In this document: in pieces, positions 1 through 5,571 of the stretch
How the letters are laid out: each line of letters opens with the position of its first letter
Numbering within the stretch: position 1 is the stretch's first letter
Source of the DNA: an uncultured Treponema sp.
GTDB lineage: Bacteria > Spirochaetota > Spirochaetia > Treponematales > Treponemataceae
Length of the DNA stretch: 5,571 bases
Direction of reading: 5' to 3'
NCBI GenBank assembly: GCA_945833725.1
Contig: CAMAFU010000136.1
Span: 1-5,571, forward strand
Notes under the pieces: generated by a model
Seen by the model: only the letters and a program-made list of their open reading frames with translations
Database searches by the model: none
What the model was told of the DNA's origin: nothing
Position numbers and translations under genes: made by a program

Positions 1-691
1 GAACGGTTGTATTTGCATTGTAGAAAATGTTTTTCAAAGGCAAAGGACCTGACAGACCTAGTTCCAGATAAGTTCTGCTGTCTGTATTAAGGGATGTTCT
101 GAAGGCAGACAAACATTCTGCACTTAAGGTTTGTTCACAGAAAAGATATGGGAAAACAGCTTTTACTCCGGCTGTAAAATAGTCGGGGCATAAATCGTAA
201 AGTTTTGATTTGTCTTGTTCTTTCTGGGAATCGAGGATTGTAGTAAAGTGGGAGTTTAAAAGACCTGTATAAAAGGCGTATGCAGAAAGTTCAAAATTAC
301 GGGAAACATAATCTGCCTTTATGCCGTCGCCGTTTTGAGTGTATATAAGGGATGAAGTGTCTGCATAAAAGAACCTTCCGGCTGTAAGGGTAAAGTTTTG
401 TTTTTTAAGGGAAAACTTGAAAACATCGAGGTTAAGGGCATTGTAATTTTGTTCTTGTACAAAGTCGCCTTCGAACTGGTATTTGCCCTGCATCGCCAGA
501 GATTTTGAATTTGTCTGATCGAAAGGAAGTTTAAGCCATAAAGTCAGGGAGTTTTTCTGGTTGAGCTTTAGGGAAGAGCCTTCCTGAGCGTTTTTTAATG
601 TAGAACTGTTTGTTAAAACTCCGCCAAAATCAACTGCAAAAAGTGAAAATGCCGATGCAGCAATCATAAAAGCAATAATCTTTTTTTTCAT
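1..691 (-). CDS. Predicted outer-membrane beta-barrel protein, N-terminal part (runs off window)
   Basis: The frame is open from an ATG at 691 to base 1, giving 230 residues with no stop, so the C-terminus lies outside the window. An AGGA ribosome binding site at 699-702, seven bases upstream, supports the start. Residues 1-19 (MKKKIIAFMIAASAFSLFA) are a clear signal peptide, with likely cleavage before VDFGG. The mature part has no long hydrophobic helix. It has many short stretches of alternating polar and aromatic or hydrophobic residues separated by polar turns, for example NFTLTAGRFFYAD and NFELSAYAFYTG, which is how beta-barrel strands look. I infer an outer-membrane barrel or porin-like protein, but recognise no specific family and cannot assign a substrate. 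It lies 50 bases downstream of the small exported protein on the same strand, so it is probably the second gene of that operon. An alternative is a periplasmic beta-rich protein. Confidence 0.72.
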   Translation of the reverse strand, partial: MKKKIIAFMIAASAFSLFAVDFGGVLTNSSTLKNAQEGSSLKLNQKNSLTLWLKLPFDQTNSKSLAMQGKYQFEGDFVQEQNYNALNLDVFKFSLKKQNFTLTAGRFFYADTSSLIYTQNGDGIKADYVSRNFELSAYAFYTGLLNSHFTTILDSQKEQDKSKLYDLCPDYFTAGVKAVFPYLFCEQTLSAECLSAFRTSLNTDSRTYLELGLSGPLPLKNIFYNANTTV

Positions 692-741
692 AATTCAATC
701 CTGTATGAATGTTCCTTATAAATATATAAAACTGAAAACCT

Positions 742-1188
742 TTATTTTGATGAAGAGTCAATGCAACCGTTTAATATTGCAATGGCATCTCTGCCCGAAA
801 GTGAAAAAGACGGATCTTGATCTGGCGGAATTATTTTTTTTGCCTGAAGTTCTTTAAAGGCGTAGCGTGGTGTGGGAAAAAGCGTGTAGAAAAGTCCGCC
901 TTTAATGCCTGTTGTTTTTGCAAAAAGAAAGGCACACTGATCAATGGAAATAAAATCGTTGGGAGATGTGCCTTCTTTAAGCAGGGAAAGTTCTTCCAGA
1001 GCTTTTACGGACTGGGAATAATCGGCCTGCTCCTGTACGGCATTTAAATAAACTGCGGAAAGATATGCTGCCTGCCCGGAAGTTATTTTTTTTGAGGAGA
1101 TGATTTCTGAAAGTTTTTCGGAACTTTGGGCAGAAATGGAAAAGGTAAAAAATACGGCAGTTAAAAGGAGAAAAAAAACTTTTTTCAT
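742..1188 (-). CDS. Small exported protein with SLH-like / spirochaetal envelope motif
   Basis: A 148-residue protein starting at the ATG at 1188, chosen because AGGAG lies seven bases upstream and because the signal peptide begins exactly there. The frame stays open upstream to an ATG at 1392, but that would bury the signal peptide. Residues 1-20 (MKKVFFLLLTAVFFTFSISA) form a signal peptide with cleavage before QSS. There is no lipobox cysteine, so the product should be soluble in the periplasm or held by partners. The mature 128 residues look helical. The pattern around 84-120 (CAFLFAKTTGIKGGLFYTLF, then PTPRYAFKEL) followed by a short LSGRDAIAIL helix resembles the degenerate SLH-like helical module that I know from spirochaetal envelope proteins. 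That resemblance comes from memory and was not searched. The beta-barrel gene follows 50 bases downstream, so a shared role in outer-membrane assembly or anchoring is plausible. No enzymatic motif is visible. Confidence 0.8.
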   Translation of the reverse strand: MKKVFFLLLTAVFFTFSISAQSSEKLSEIISSKKITSGQAAYLSAVYLNAVQEQADYSQSVKALEELSLLKEGTSPNDFISIDQCAFLFAKTTGIKGGLFYTLFPTPRYAFKELQAKKIIPPDQDPSFSLSGRDAIAILNGCIDSSSK

Positions 1189-1195
1189 AAAAATG

Positions 1196-1200
1196 CTCCT
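1196..1200 (-). promoter_or_regulatory. Ribosome binding site fixing the start of the small exported protein
   Basis: The minus strand reads AGGAG here, seven bases before the ATG at 1188. It decides between that start and the in-frame ATG at 1392, which has no comparable site upstream. Confidence 0.85.
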
Positions 1201-1290
1201 GCTTTTGTTCAGGAAAAGTTCTGTAACGATGTTTAAGAAAATTTCCTGCAGATGAAGAATTTCCGTGAGCGCTGGGAAGGGCGCCTTTGG

Positions 1291-1333
1291 CGTTGTAACG
1301 GTGGGTGAAAATTTTGAACCCGCCGTTACAATG
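1291..1333. repeat. Long inverted repeat (16-pair stem, 11-base loop)
   Basis: The left arm at 1291-1306 pairs with the right arm at 1318-1333. Of 16 pairs, 14 are Watson-Crick and two are G-T (1292/1332 and 1302/1322). The loop, 1307-1317, contains AAAATTTT. The core of the stem is TTGTAACGG on one side and CCGTTACAA on the other. The wobble pairs rather than mismatches fit selection for RNA structure, but one example cannot prove it. Confidence 0.8.
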
Positions 1334-1363
1334 GAGCGGTTAGCGGAACCCTGGACATAGCGA

Positions 1364-1383
1364 CCGAAAACTTTAGTTTTCGG
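1364..1383. repeat. Perfect 9-pair hairpin
   Basis: CCGAAAACT at 1364-1372 pairs perfectly with AGTTTTCGG at 1375-1383 around a two-base loop. It lies roughly 20 bases into the predicted minus-strand transcript, so it would form the 5'-proximal stem-loop of that mRNA. No T-run follows on either strand, which argues against a terminator. A 5' stabilising hairpin or a protein-binding site is possible. Confidence 0.75.
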
Positions 1384-1409
1384 GCACGGCATAAAAAATT
1401 CTATAAAAA

Positions 1410-1438
1410 ATTATAACATGTGATATACTTTTTGTCAT
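1410..1438 (-). promoter_or_regulatory. Near-consensus sigma-70-type promoter for the envelope operon
   Basis: On the minus strand there is a -35 box ATGACA (1438-1433, five of six to TTGACA), a 17-base spacer, and a perfect -10 box TATAAT (1415-1410). TG at 1418-1417 extends the -10 (TGTTATAAT). Transcription should start near 1403, giving a leader of about 215 bases before the ATG at 1188. It is the best promoter match I found in the window. It overlaps the cyclase promoter and even the first base region of the cyclase gene. Confidence 0.75.
1421..1429 (+). promoter_or_regulatory. Extended -10 promoter for the adenylate cyclase gene
   Basis: TGATATACT matches the extended -10 form TGnTATAAT with one mismatch in the hexamer. 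At the expected -35 position (about 1401-1406) the sequence is CTATAA, a poor match, as is common when the -10 is extended. The start of transcription would fall at about 1434-1437, only 2-5 bases before the ATG at 1439, so the mRNA would be leaderless or nearly so. Confidence 0.55.
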
Positions 1439-4264
1439 ATGAAGAGTTCTGTCAATTCAAAAAAAATACGGAAACAGTCTGATAAAATTGCTGTTCTTGC
1501 TGTAATTTTCGTATGGCTTATTGTTGGTTTTTTGGGTTTCTTTCAAAAATTTGATCTGCGTCTTTACGACTTTTTTCTTGGCATAAGAAAACCTCCTGAG
1601 GAACGCAATGAAATTCTTTTTGTGGAAATTGACAACAGGTCGCTGGACAGTCTTGGTTCATGGCCGTGGAGCAGGGATATTCTGGCCAATTCTCTTTTAA
1701 GGATGAAAGAACTGGGTGCTGCAACTGCTGTATTCGATATTGAATATCTTTCTCCTTCCAAACTGGGAGTAAACCCGGAGGCAGCAACTAAAATTGAGAA
1801 GGCTTTTGACAGTGGAAAGTCGAATGTTTCGAGCCTTATAAATCAGTTTGCCGGGGCGGCTGTTTCGGGGATGTATTCTAAAAATGAACTGGGAATTCTT
1901 GCTCAGGAAATTATTGACGGTTATATTAACCCGGATTTTGATTCCCTTAAAGATTCCATTTATGATGCGGCATATCAGGATAACGACTTGCTTTTTGCCC
2001 GTTCTCTGGAGTTTTTTGGTAATGCATGGCTTACGGTGAATGTTCTTGATCTGGATATTAAATATGATGAAAACTACATTGATTATGTGCGGAAAAAATG
2101 TCTTTTTCCCAATGTTTATGACAGCAAAGGGTATATAAAGGCTGGAAACGAATATTATCTTGTGGATCAGGGCGGCGATAATAAACTTGGTTTTTGTCCG
2201 GCTCAGGAAAATTTTATCCGGGCTTCAAAAGGTGCCGGTTTTACCAATATTGTTCTTGATATTGACGGAACACGCCGGCGGGTTGAACTTTTAAGCGACC
2301 AGAACGGGGCATTTGCGGCTCAACTTGTTTTTGCTCCTATTCTTGATATTTTAAAACCTGAAAGAATCGAAAGAAACCGTTTTACATTAAAACTTAAAAA
2401 TGCCCGCAATCCTGATACGGGAAATTTGGAAGATATTGTGATTCCCCTTGATTCTCACGGAAGGATGCTTGTTAACTGGCTGAACAGGGAGTTTGTGGAT
2501 TCATTCCGCCGGGAAAGCGTTGTTATGCTTGTTCAACTTGATGAAGCAGAAAAGAACATTGTGGAAAAACTTGAAGGTTTAAGTTCTTTTCAGCTTTGGG
2601 ATGAACAGGGGCTTCCTCTGGGATATTTTAATGCTACAGTAAAACTTCTTGAAGATTACGAAAGAATAAAAGTTTTTAAGGAATATCTTCTTGAAAAGTG
2701 TATGGGAACTGATGAAAATGGCGTTCATTCTGGCGGCGGCATAACGGAAGCTGAATATGAAGATTATTTTCAGTGCAGGAGGGATTTTTTTGCCAGCCTT
2801 TCTGACTTTGTAAACGGAAACAGCTTTGACCAGATGTTTGCCCGACTGGAAGAAATGAAAGACAGCGTAGAAAATTATGACGAAGTTTTCGGTGCTTTGG
2901 AACTTCTTGTAGATTCCCTTAAAAACGAAGAAAAAATCTATACCGGCACATTTAACGAAAAAAAAGAGGCTTACAAAGATTCGTTCTGCATAATTGGAAA
3001 TACGGCAAGTTCTACCACAGATTTGGGAACAACTCCTTTTAACAGGGCTTATCCTAATGTAGGAACCCATGCCAATGTTTACAATACTATTCTTACACAA
3101 AACTTTATCTGGGAGATAGACTGGTTTGTGGGCTTTATTCTGGCTTCTTTAATTGCTTTTCTGGCCGTTTGCCTGACTGGAGAAAGTTCCGTATTCATGC
3201 AGAATGCTGCGGGCATTTTTTCCATTCTTGTGGCGGTGGGTGTTCCTGTTCTTCTGATGGTTTTTTTCCAGATTTATGTGCCTGTTGTTTCTCCTCTCCT
3301 TGTTTCTGTTTTTTCTTATCTTGTTGTTGTAATAATTCGGTTTGTTACGGCTGAAAAGGACAAGGGTGTTTTAAGAAATGCTTTTTCTACTTATCTTGCA
3401 CCGGCTGTTGTTGAGCAGATTGTAAAAGATCCTTCAAAGTTAAAGTTAGGCGGTGAAGAAAAACACATGACTGCTCTTTTTTCGGACATAAAAAGTTTTT
3501 CTTCGTTTTCGGAGCTTGTAACGCCGGCAAAACTTGTAAGTATTTTGAACGGTTATTTGGGAAGTATGTCGGACAGGATTCTTGATGAAGGGGGAACAAT
3601 AGACAAATACATTGGTGATTCAATTGTTTCGTTTTTTGGTGCGCCTGTAGATTTGGAAAATCCTTCCTGGAGTGCCTGTGTTTCTGCCATAAAAATGAAG
3701 GAAACGGAAATGGAATTTAACAGGGTGAATATGGCTTCCGGTCTTATTCCATGTGAATTAAAAACAAGAATAGGCATAAATACCGGCGAAATGGTTGTTG
3801 GAAACATGGGTACAAGTTCTAAGATGAATTATACGATTATGGGAGATGCTGTAAATCTTGCCAGCCGTCTTGAAGGTGTAAACAAAGTCTATAAATCTTG
3901 GATTATGTGCAGCGACCAGACTTGGAACGAAGCTAATTCCATGGAAAAACGCGGTCTGCTTGCTGCCCGTAAACTTGATAAGGTTAGGGTTGTAGGGCGT
4001 GATGAAAGCGTACAGTTGTGGAATATTCTGGGCTTTATAAACGAACTGCCTGACAATGTGCTGGAAGCGCTGGCTATTTACGAAAAGGCTATGGAAAAAT
4101 ATGAAAACCGGGATTTTAAAGAAGCGGGAAAACTTTTTGTAAAGGCCAATGCTCTTGATGATTCTGATGAAACGCCTCTTATTTTTGCCCAAAGATGCCG
4201 GGAATTTATTGAAAAAGGTGTTCCTGCCGGCTGGGATGGTATTGTAAATATGACATCAAAATAA
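1439..4264 (+). CDS. CHASE2-domain class IIIb adenylate cyclase, membrane bound
   Basis: A 941-residue protein that converts ATP to cAMP. TM1 is at about 17-35. A large periplasmic region (about 38-560) has CHASE2 hallmarks: FDLRLYDFFLGIR, ILFVEIDNRSLDSLGSWPW, GAATAVFDIEYLSPS, DIDGTRRRVELL, and IIGNTASSTTD with THANVYNTIL. Three membrane segments follow (about 562-579, 591-615 and 617-636), putting the catalytic domain (about 675-862) in the cytoplasm. Metal-binding Asp683 (FSDIKSF) and Asp727 (DKYIGD), adenine-selecting Lys723, Thr799 (NYTIMGD), Asn806 and Arg810 (VNLASR) are all present. Thr rather than Asp at 799 marks class IIIb. The tail (about 872-941) looks like one TPR-type helix pair and ends GWDGIVNMTSK, so the gene appears complete. 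The start is firm: an in-frame TGA lies at 1421-1423, and no other ATG, GTG or TTG precedes TM1. It has no ribosome binding site. Two segments of the sensor are unusually long. The ligand is unknown. Confidence 0.93.
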   Translation: MKSSVNSKKIRKQSDKIAVLAVIFVWLIVGFLGFFQKFDLRLYDFFLGIRKPPEERNEILFVEIDNRSLDSLGSWPWSRDILANSLLRMKELGAATAVFDIEYLSPSKLGVNPEAATKIEKAFDSGKSNVSSLINQFAGAAVSGMYSKNELGILAQEIIDGYINPDFDSLKDSIYDAAYQDNDLLFARSLEFFGNAWLTVNVLDLDIKYDENYIDYVRKKCLFPNVYDSKGYIKAGNEYYLVDQGGDNKLGFCPAQENFIRASKGAGFTNIVLDIDGTRRRVELLSDQNGAFAAQLVFAPILDILKPERIERNRFTLKLKNARNPDTGNLEDIVIPLDSHGRMLVNWLNREFVDSFRRESVVMLVQLDEAEKNIVEKLEGLSSFQLWDEQGLPLGYFNATVKLLEDYERIKVFKEYLLEKCMGTDENGVHSGGGITEAEYEDYFQCRRDFFASLSDFVNGNSFDQMFARLEEMKDSVENYDEVFGALELLVDSLKNEEKIYTGTFNEKKEAYKDSFCIIGNTASSTTDLGTTPFNRAYPNVGTHANVYNTILTQNFIWEIDWFVGFILASLIAFLAVCLTGESSVFMQNAAGIFSILVAVGVPVLLMVFFQIYVPVVSPLLVSVFSYLVVVIIRFVTAEKDKGVLRNAFSTYLAPAVVEQIVKDPSKLKLGGEEKHMTALFSDIKSFSSFSELVTPAKLVSILNGYLGSMSDRILDEGGTIDKYIGDSIVSFFGAPVDLENPSWSACVSAIKMKETEMEFNRVNMASGLIPCELKTRIGINTGEMVVGNMGTSSKMNYTIMGDAVNLASRLEGVNKVYKSWIMCSDQTWNEANSMEKRGLLAARKLDKVRVVGRDESVQLWNILGFINELPDNVLEALAIYEKAMEKYENRDFKEAGKLFVKANALDDSDETPLIFAQRCREFIEKGVPAGWDGIVNMTSK

Positions 4265-4289
4265 AGGTTAAATTTAAAAAATTTAAAAT

Positions 4290-4337
4290 AAAAAAGGCTG
4301 CCGCAAGTGTAACTTCACTTATACGACAGCCTTTTTT
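4290..4337. terminator. Bidirectional intrinsic terminator between convergent genes
   Basis: The outer stem at 4290-4300 pairs with 4327-4337 over 11 bases (six A-T pairs, then GGCTG/CAGCC). An inner stem, AAGTG at 4305-4309 with CACTT at 4316-4320, sits beyond a small internal loop. The outer stem gives a T-run on the 3' side in both directions, so it can end the cyclase transcript from the left and the ilvE transcript from the right. It lies 25 bases after the cyclase stop and 22 bases after the ilvE stop. Confidence 0.88.
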
Positions 4338-4359
4338 GCGTATTTTAAGAAAGTAAAAC

Positions 4360-5382
4360 TTATTTTATTTCCTTAATCCAGCCTTCCGGGGCATTTATTG
4401 TACCCATCTGGATTCCTGTAAGTGTTTCCCGGAGTTTTCCGAGAACAGGTCCAATGCTTTCCATTCCAGACGGAACGAGAATTTCTTTTCCGTGATCGTG
4501 GATTTTTCCGATAGGTGAAATAACTGCGGCTGTTCCGCAAAGGCCTATTTCCTGCATTTGGGAAAGTTCGTCTTTGTGGATTTTTCTTTCTTCTACTTCG
4601 ATGTTAAGGTATTCTTTGGCAACATGAACAAGAGAGCGCCTTGTAATTGAAGGAAGAATACTGTCTGATTTTGGTGTTACAAGCTTTCCGTCTTTTGTAA
4701 CGCAGAGAATATTTGCTCCGCCTGTTTCTTCCAGATATGTGTGGGATGCAGGATCGAGATAGATGTTTTCTGCATATCCGTTTCTGTGGGCGTCCATAAT
4801 ATTGTGGAGGCTCATTGCGTAGTTAAGACCTGCTTTTATATGACCTGTTCCATGAGGAGCAGCCCTGTCTAAATCGGAAATGCGTACTGTAATTGGTTTT
4901 ACTCCGCCTTTAAAATAAGGACCTACAGGTGTAACAAGAATTCTGAACTGATATTCGTCTGCCGGTTTTACGCCGATTACTGCATTTGAACCGAACATAT
5001 ACGGTCTTATGTAAAGTGTTGCGCCGCTGCCGTATGGAGGAACCCAGTCGATGTTTGCCTTTACAGTGTCGATTACAGCCTGAACAAACCGGTCTTCTGG
5101 GAAAACAGGCATTTCCAGCATGCGGCAGGAATCTGCCATTCTTTTTGCATTTAGATCAGGACGGAAAGTAACAATTTTGCCGTCTTTTGTTGTGTATGCC
5201 TTTAAGCCTTCAAAACAAGTCTGTGCGTATTGAAATACACAGGCACATTCATTAAGGACGATGTTTTCGTCGGAGGTGAGTACACCTTCGTCCCAGCTGC
5301 CGTTTTTGTATTGTGATACAAATCTTTTGTCTGTCTTTGTGTAAGAAAATGACAGATTGCTCCAGTCTAAATCCTTTGCCAT
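4360..5382 (-). CDS. ilvE: Branched-chain amino acid aminotransferase
   Basis: A 340-residue PLP enzyme of fold type IV, class II BCAT (the longer form shared with eukaryotes). It moves the amino group between glutamate and the keto acids of leucine, isoleucine and valine, in the cytoplasm. Visible family marks: CFEGLKAY (57-63), a GSGATLYIRPYMFGS stretch (118-132), RILVTPVGPYFKGG (147-160), the PLP-binding lysine Lys183 in GTGHIKAGLNYAMS, Glu219 and Asn224 in LEETGGANIL, SITRRSL (245-251), and the phosphate-binding CGTAAVISPIG (282-292). Length is normal and nothing is missing. The start at 5382 is chosen because GGAGGA lies just upstream. A 13-residue in-frame extension to 5421 exists but would place that site inside the coding region. 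It converges on the cyclase and ends at the shared terminator. No biosynthetic partner is visible here, so it may serve either synthesis or breakdown. Confidence 0.96.
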   Translation of the reverse strand: MAKDLDWSNLSFSYTKTDKRFVSQYKNGSWDEGVLTSDENIVLNECACVFQYAQTCFEGLKAYTTKDGKIVTFRPDLNAKRMADSCRMLEMPVFPEDRFVQAVIDTVKANIDWVPPYGSGATLYIRPYMFGSNAVIGVKPADEYQFRILVTPVGPYFKGGVKPITVRISDLDRAAPHGTGHIKAGLNYAMSLHNIMDAHRNGYAENIYLDPASHTYLEETGGANILCVTKDGKLVTPKSDSILPSITRRSLVHVAKEYLNIEVEERKIHKDELSQMQEIGLCGTAAVISPIGKIHDHGKEILVPSGMESIGPVLGKLRETLTGIQMGTINAPEGWIKEIK

Positions 5383-5386
5383 AAAA

Positions 5387-5392
5387 TCCTCC
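5387..5392 (-). promoter_or_regulatory. Strong ribosome binding site for ilvE
   Basis: The minus strand reads GGAGGA, four bases before the ATG at 5382. It is an almost perfect anti-16S match and settles the start against the upstream in-frame ATG at 5421. Confidence 0.88.
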
Positions 5393-5483
5393 ATGTAAAA
5401 ATGCGGCAAAAAAAATTGCACGGTTAAACTTTACCACTTCGTTTTTTTTTATTCAATAACTTTAATTTTGCTTAAGTTCTTTA

Positions 5484-5489
5484 ATTATA
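5484..5489 (-). promoter_or_regulatory. Candidate -10 box for ilvE
   Basis: A perfect TATAAT on the minus strand, with a weak T-rich -35 region upstream. It lies just downstream of the terminator at 5510-5534, where a promoter would be expected, and would give a leader of roughly 95 bases. A second, weaker option is TTGAAT (5456-5451) with a 17-base spacer and TAAAGT, giving a leader of about 45 bases. The two cannot be separated by eye. Confidence 0.45.
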
Positions 5490-5509
5490 CTTTATATGTT
5501 GAAATAAAA

Positions 5510-5534
5510 AAAACTGTGTATTAAACACGGTTTT
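5510..5534 (-). terminator. Intrinsic terminator of an unseen minus-strand gene to the right
   Basis: A ten-pair stem (5510-5519 with 5525-5534, one G-T pair, five-base loop) is followed on the minus strand by a run of eight Ts. The plus-strand tail (TTTTGTCTTG) is poorer, so the main direction is minus. It would stop transcription arriving from beyond 5571 and insulate ilvE from it. I see no coding end or RNA gene in the remaining 5535-5571. Confidence 0.75.
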
Positions 5535-5571
5535 GTCTTGGAGTGCGGCTGAGGCTTTTTTTGTGTTTGCA

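Larger units (their letters stand above)
1261..1390 (-). other. GC-rich structured leader island (candidate structured RNA or dispersed repeat)
   Basis: About 55% of these 130 bases are G or C (72 of 130 by count). The 60 bases on the left are 33% GC and the 50 on the right 14%. The island contains a 16-pair inverted repeat (1291-1333), a 9-pair perfect hairpin (1364-1383), and two small hairpins: 1282-1292 (CGCC-TTT-GGCG) and 1338-1350 (GGTT/AACC). It also has a short direct repeat, AGCGG, at 1335-1339 and 1342-1346. It lies wholly inside the predicted 5' leader of the minus-strand envelope operon. Neither main hairpin is followed by a U-tract on either strand, so these are not ordinary terminators. 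Options are a cis-regulatory RNA leader, a small RNA, or a MITE-like or other dispersed intergenic repeat. An in-frame reading from the ATG at 1392 crosses it without a stop. I recognise no riboswitch class. Confidence 0.55.

Noticed and set aside
817..1047. Plus-strand 76-codon open frame opposite the small exported protein
   Set aside because: It is antisense to a gene with a clear signal peptide and ribosome binding site. Its own product looks like a random reverse reading rich in Phe, Cys and Lys.
1291..1333. Possible terminator in the divergent intergenic region
   Set aside because: The stem is strong, but neither strand has a T-run after it, so it does not look like an intrinsic terminator.
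1189..1392. Start of the small exported protein at 1392
   Set aside because: There is no ribosome binding site there. The 1188 start has AGGAG at ideal spacing and begins a textbook signal peptide.
1419..1439. CRP-like TGTGA half-site at 1419-1423 upstream of the cyclase gene, with TCATA at 1435-1439
   Set aside because: A CRP site needs the second half six bases after the first. Here the gap is eleven bases and the position expected for TCACA reads TTTTG. Only a half-site is present, and it is part of the -10 region.
2579..3100. 173-codon open frame antisense to the cyclase gene
   Set aside because: It lies wholly inside a well-supported gene and has low-complexity Phe/Lys-rich content typical of the reverse of A/T-rich coding sequence. 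I saw nothing that supports it as a gene.
5383..5421. Start of ilvE at 5421, thirteen residues earlier
   Set aside because: The strong GGAGGA site at 5387-5392 directly precedes the ATG at 5382, and the extra residues are not part of the family's N-terminus as I know it.
5383..5483. T-box or attenuator control of ilvE
   Set aside because: The leader is at most about 100 bases, with no terminator hairpin and no convincing stem between the candidate promoter and the start codon, so nothing supports attenuation.

Overview
The window looks like a spirochaete chromosome, most likely a Treponema. Four things point that way: a low-GC background; exported proteins with short hydrophobic signal peptides (one ending SLFA before V); a small periplasmic protein with a GLFYTLFPTPRYA-type motif that I associate with spirochaetal envelope proteins; and a CHASE2 adenylate cyclase ending in a WDG...MTSK tail. 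This placement rests on family knowledge and no search was run.

Layout. Bases 1-691 (minus) hold the N-terminal 230 residues of a predicted outer-membrane beta-barrel protein that runs off the left edge. Just upstream on the same strand, 742-1188 encodes a 148-residue exported protein. The 50-base gap suggests the two are co-transcribed. Bases 1189-1438 are a divergent control region. They contain a 130-base GC-rich island with strong inverted repeats, a near-consensus minus-strand promoter, and an overlapping plus-strand extended -10 box. Bases 1439-4264 (plus) encode a 941-residue membrane adenylate cyclase: periplasmic CHASE2-type sensor, four predicted membrane segments, class IIIb catalytic domain and a TPR-like tail. 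Bases 4265-4359 hold a two-way terminator. Bases 4360-5382 (minus) encode a 340-residue branched-chain aminotransferase (ilvE). Bases 5383-5571 hold its leader, a probable promoter, and a terminator for an unseen minus-strand gene to the right. In the last 37 bases I see nothing I can name.

How it fits together. The cyclase would sense something in the periplasm and make cAMP. Its promoter physically overlaps the promoter of the envelope pair, so the two transcription units probably compete for RNA polymerase or share a regulator. The cyclase start codon sits only about 2-5 bases downstream of the predicted transcription start and has no ribosome binding site, which suggests a leaderless mRNA. 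The envelope operon, by contrast, would carry a leader of about 215 bases that is highly structured. That asymmetric control region is the most unusual part of the window. The aminotransferase is metabolically unrelated and merely converges on the cyclase.
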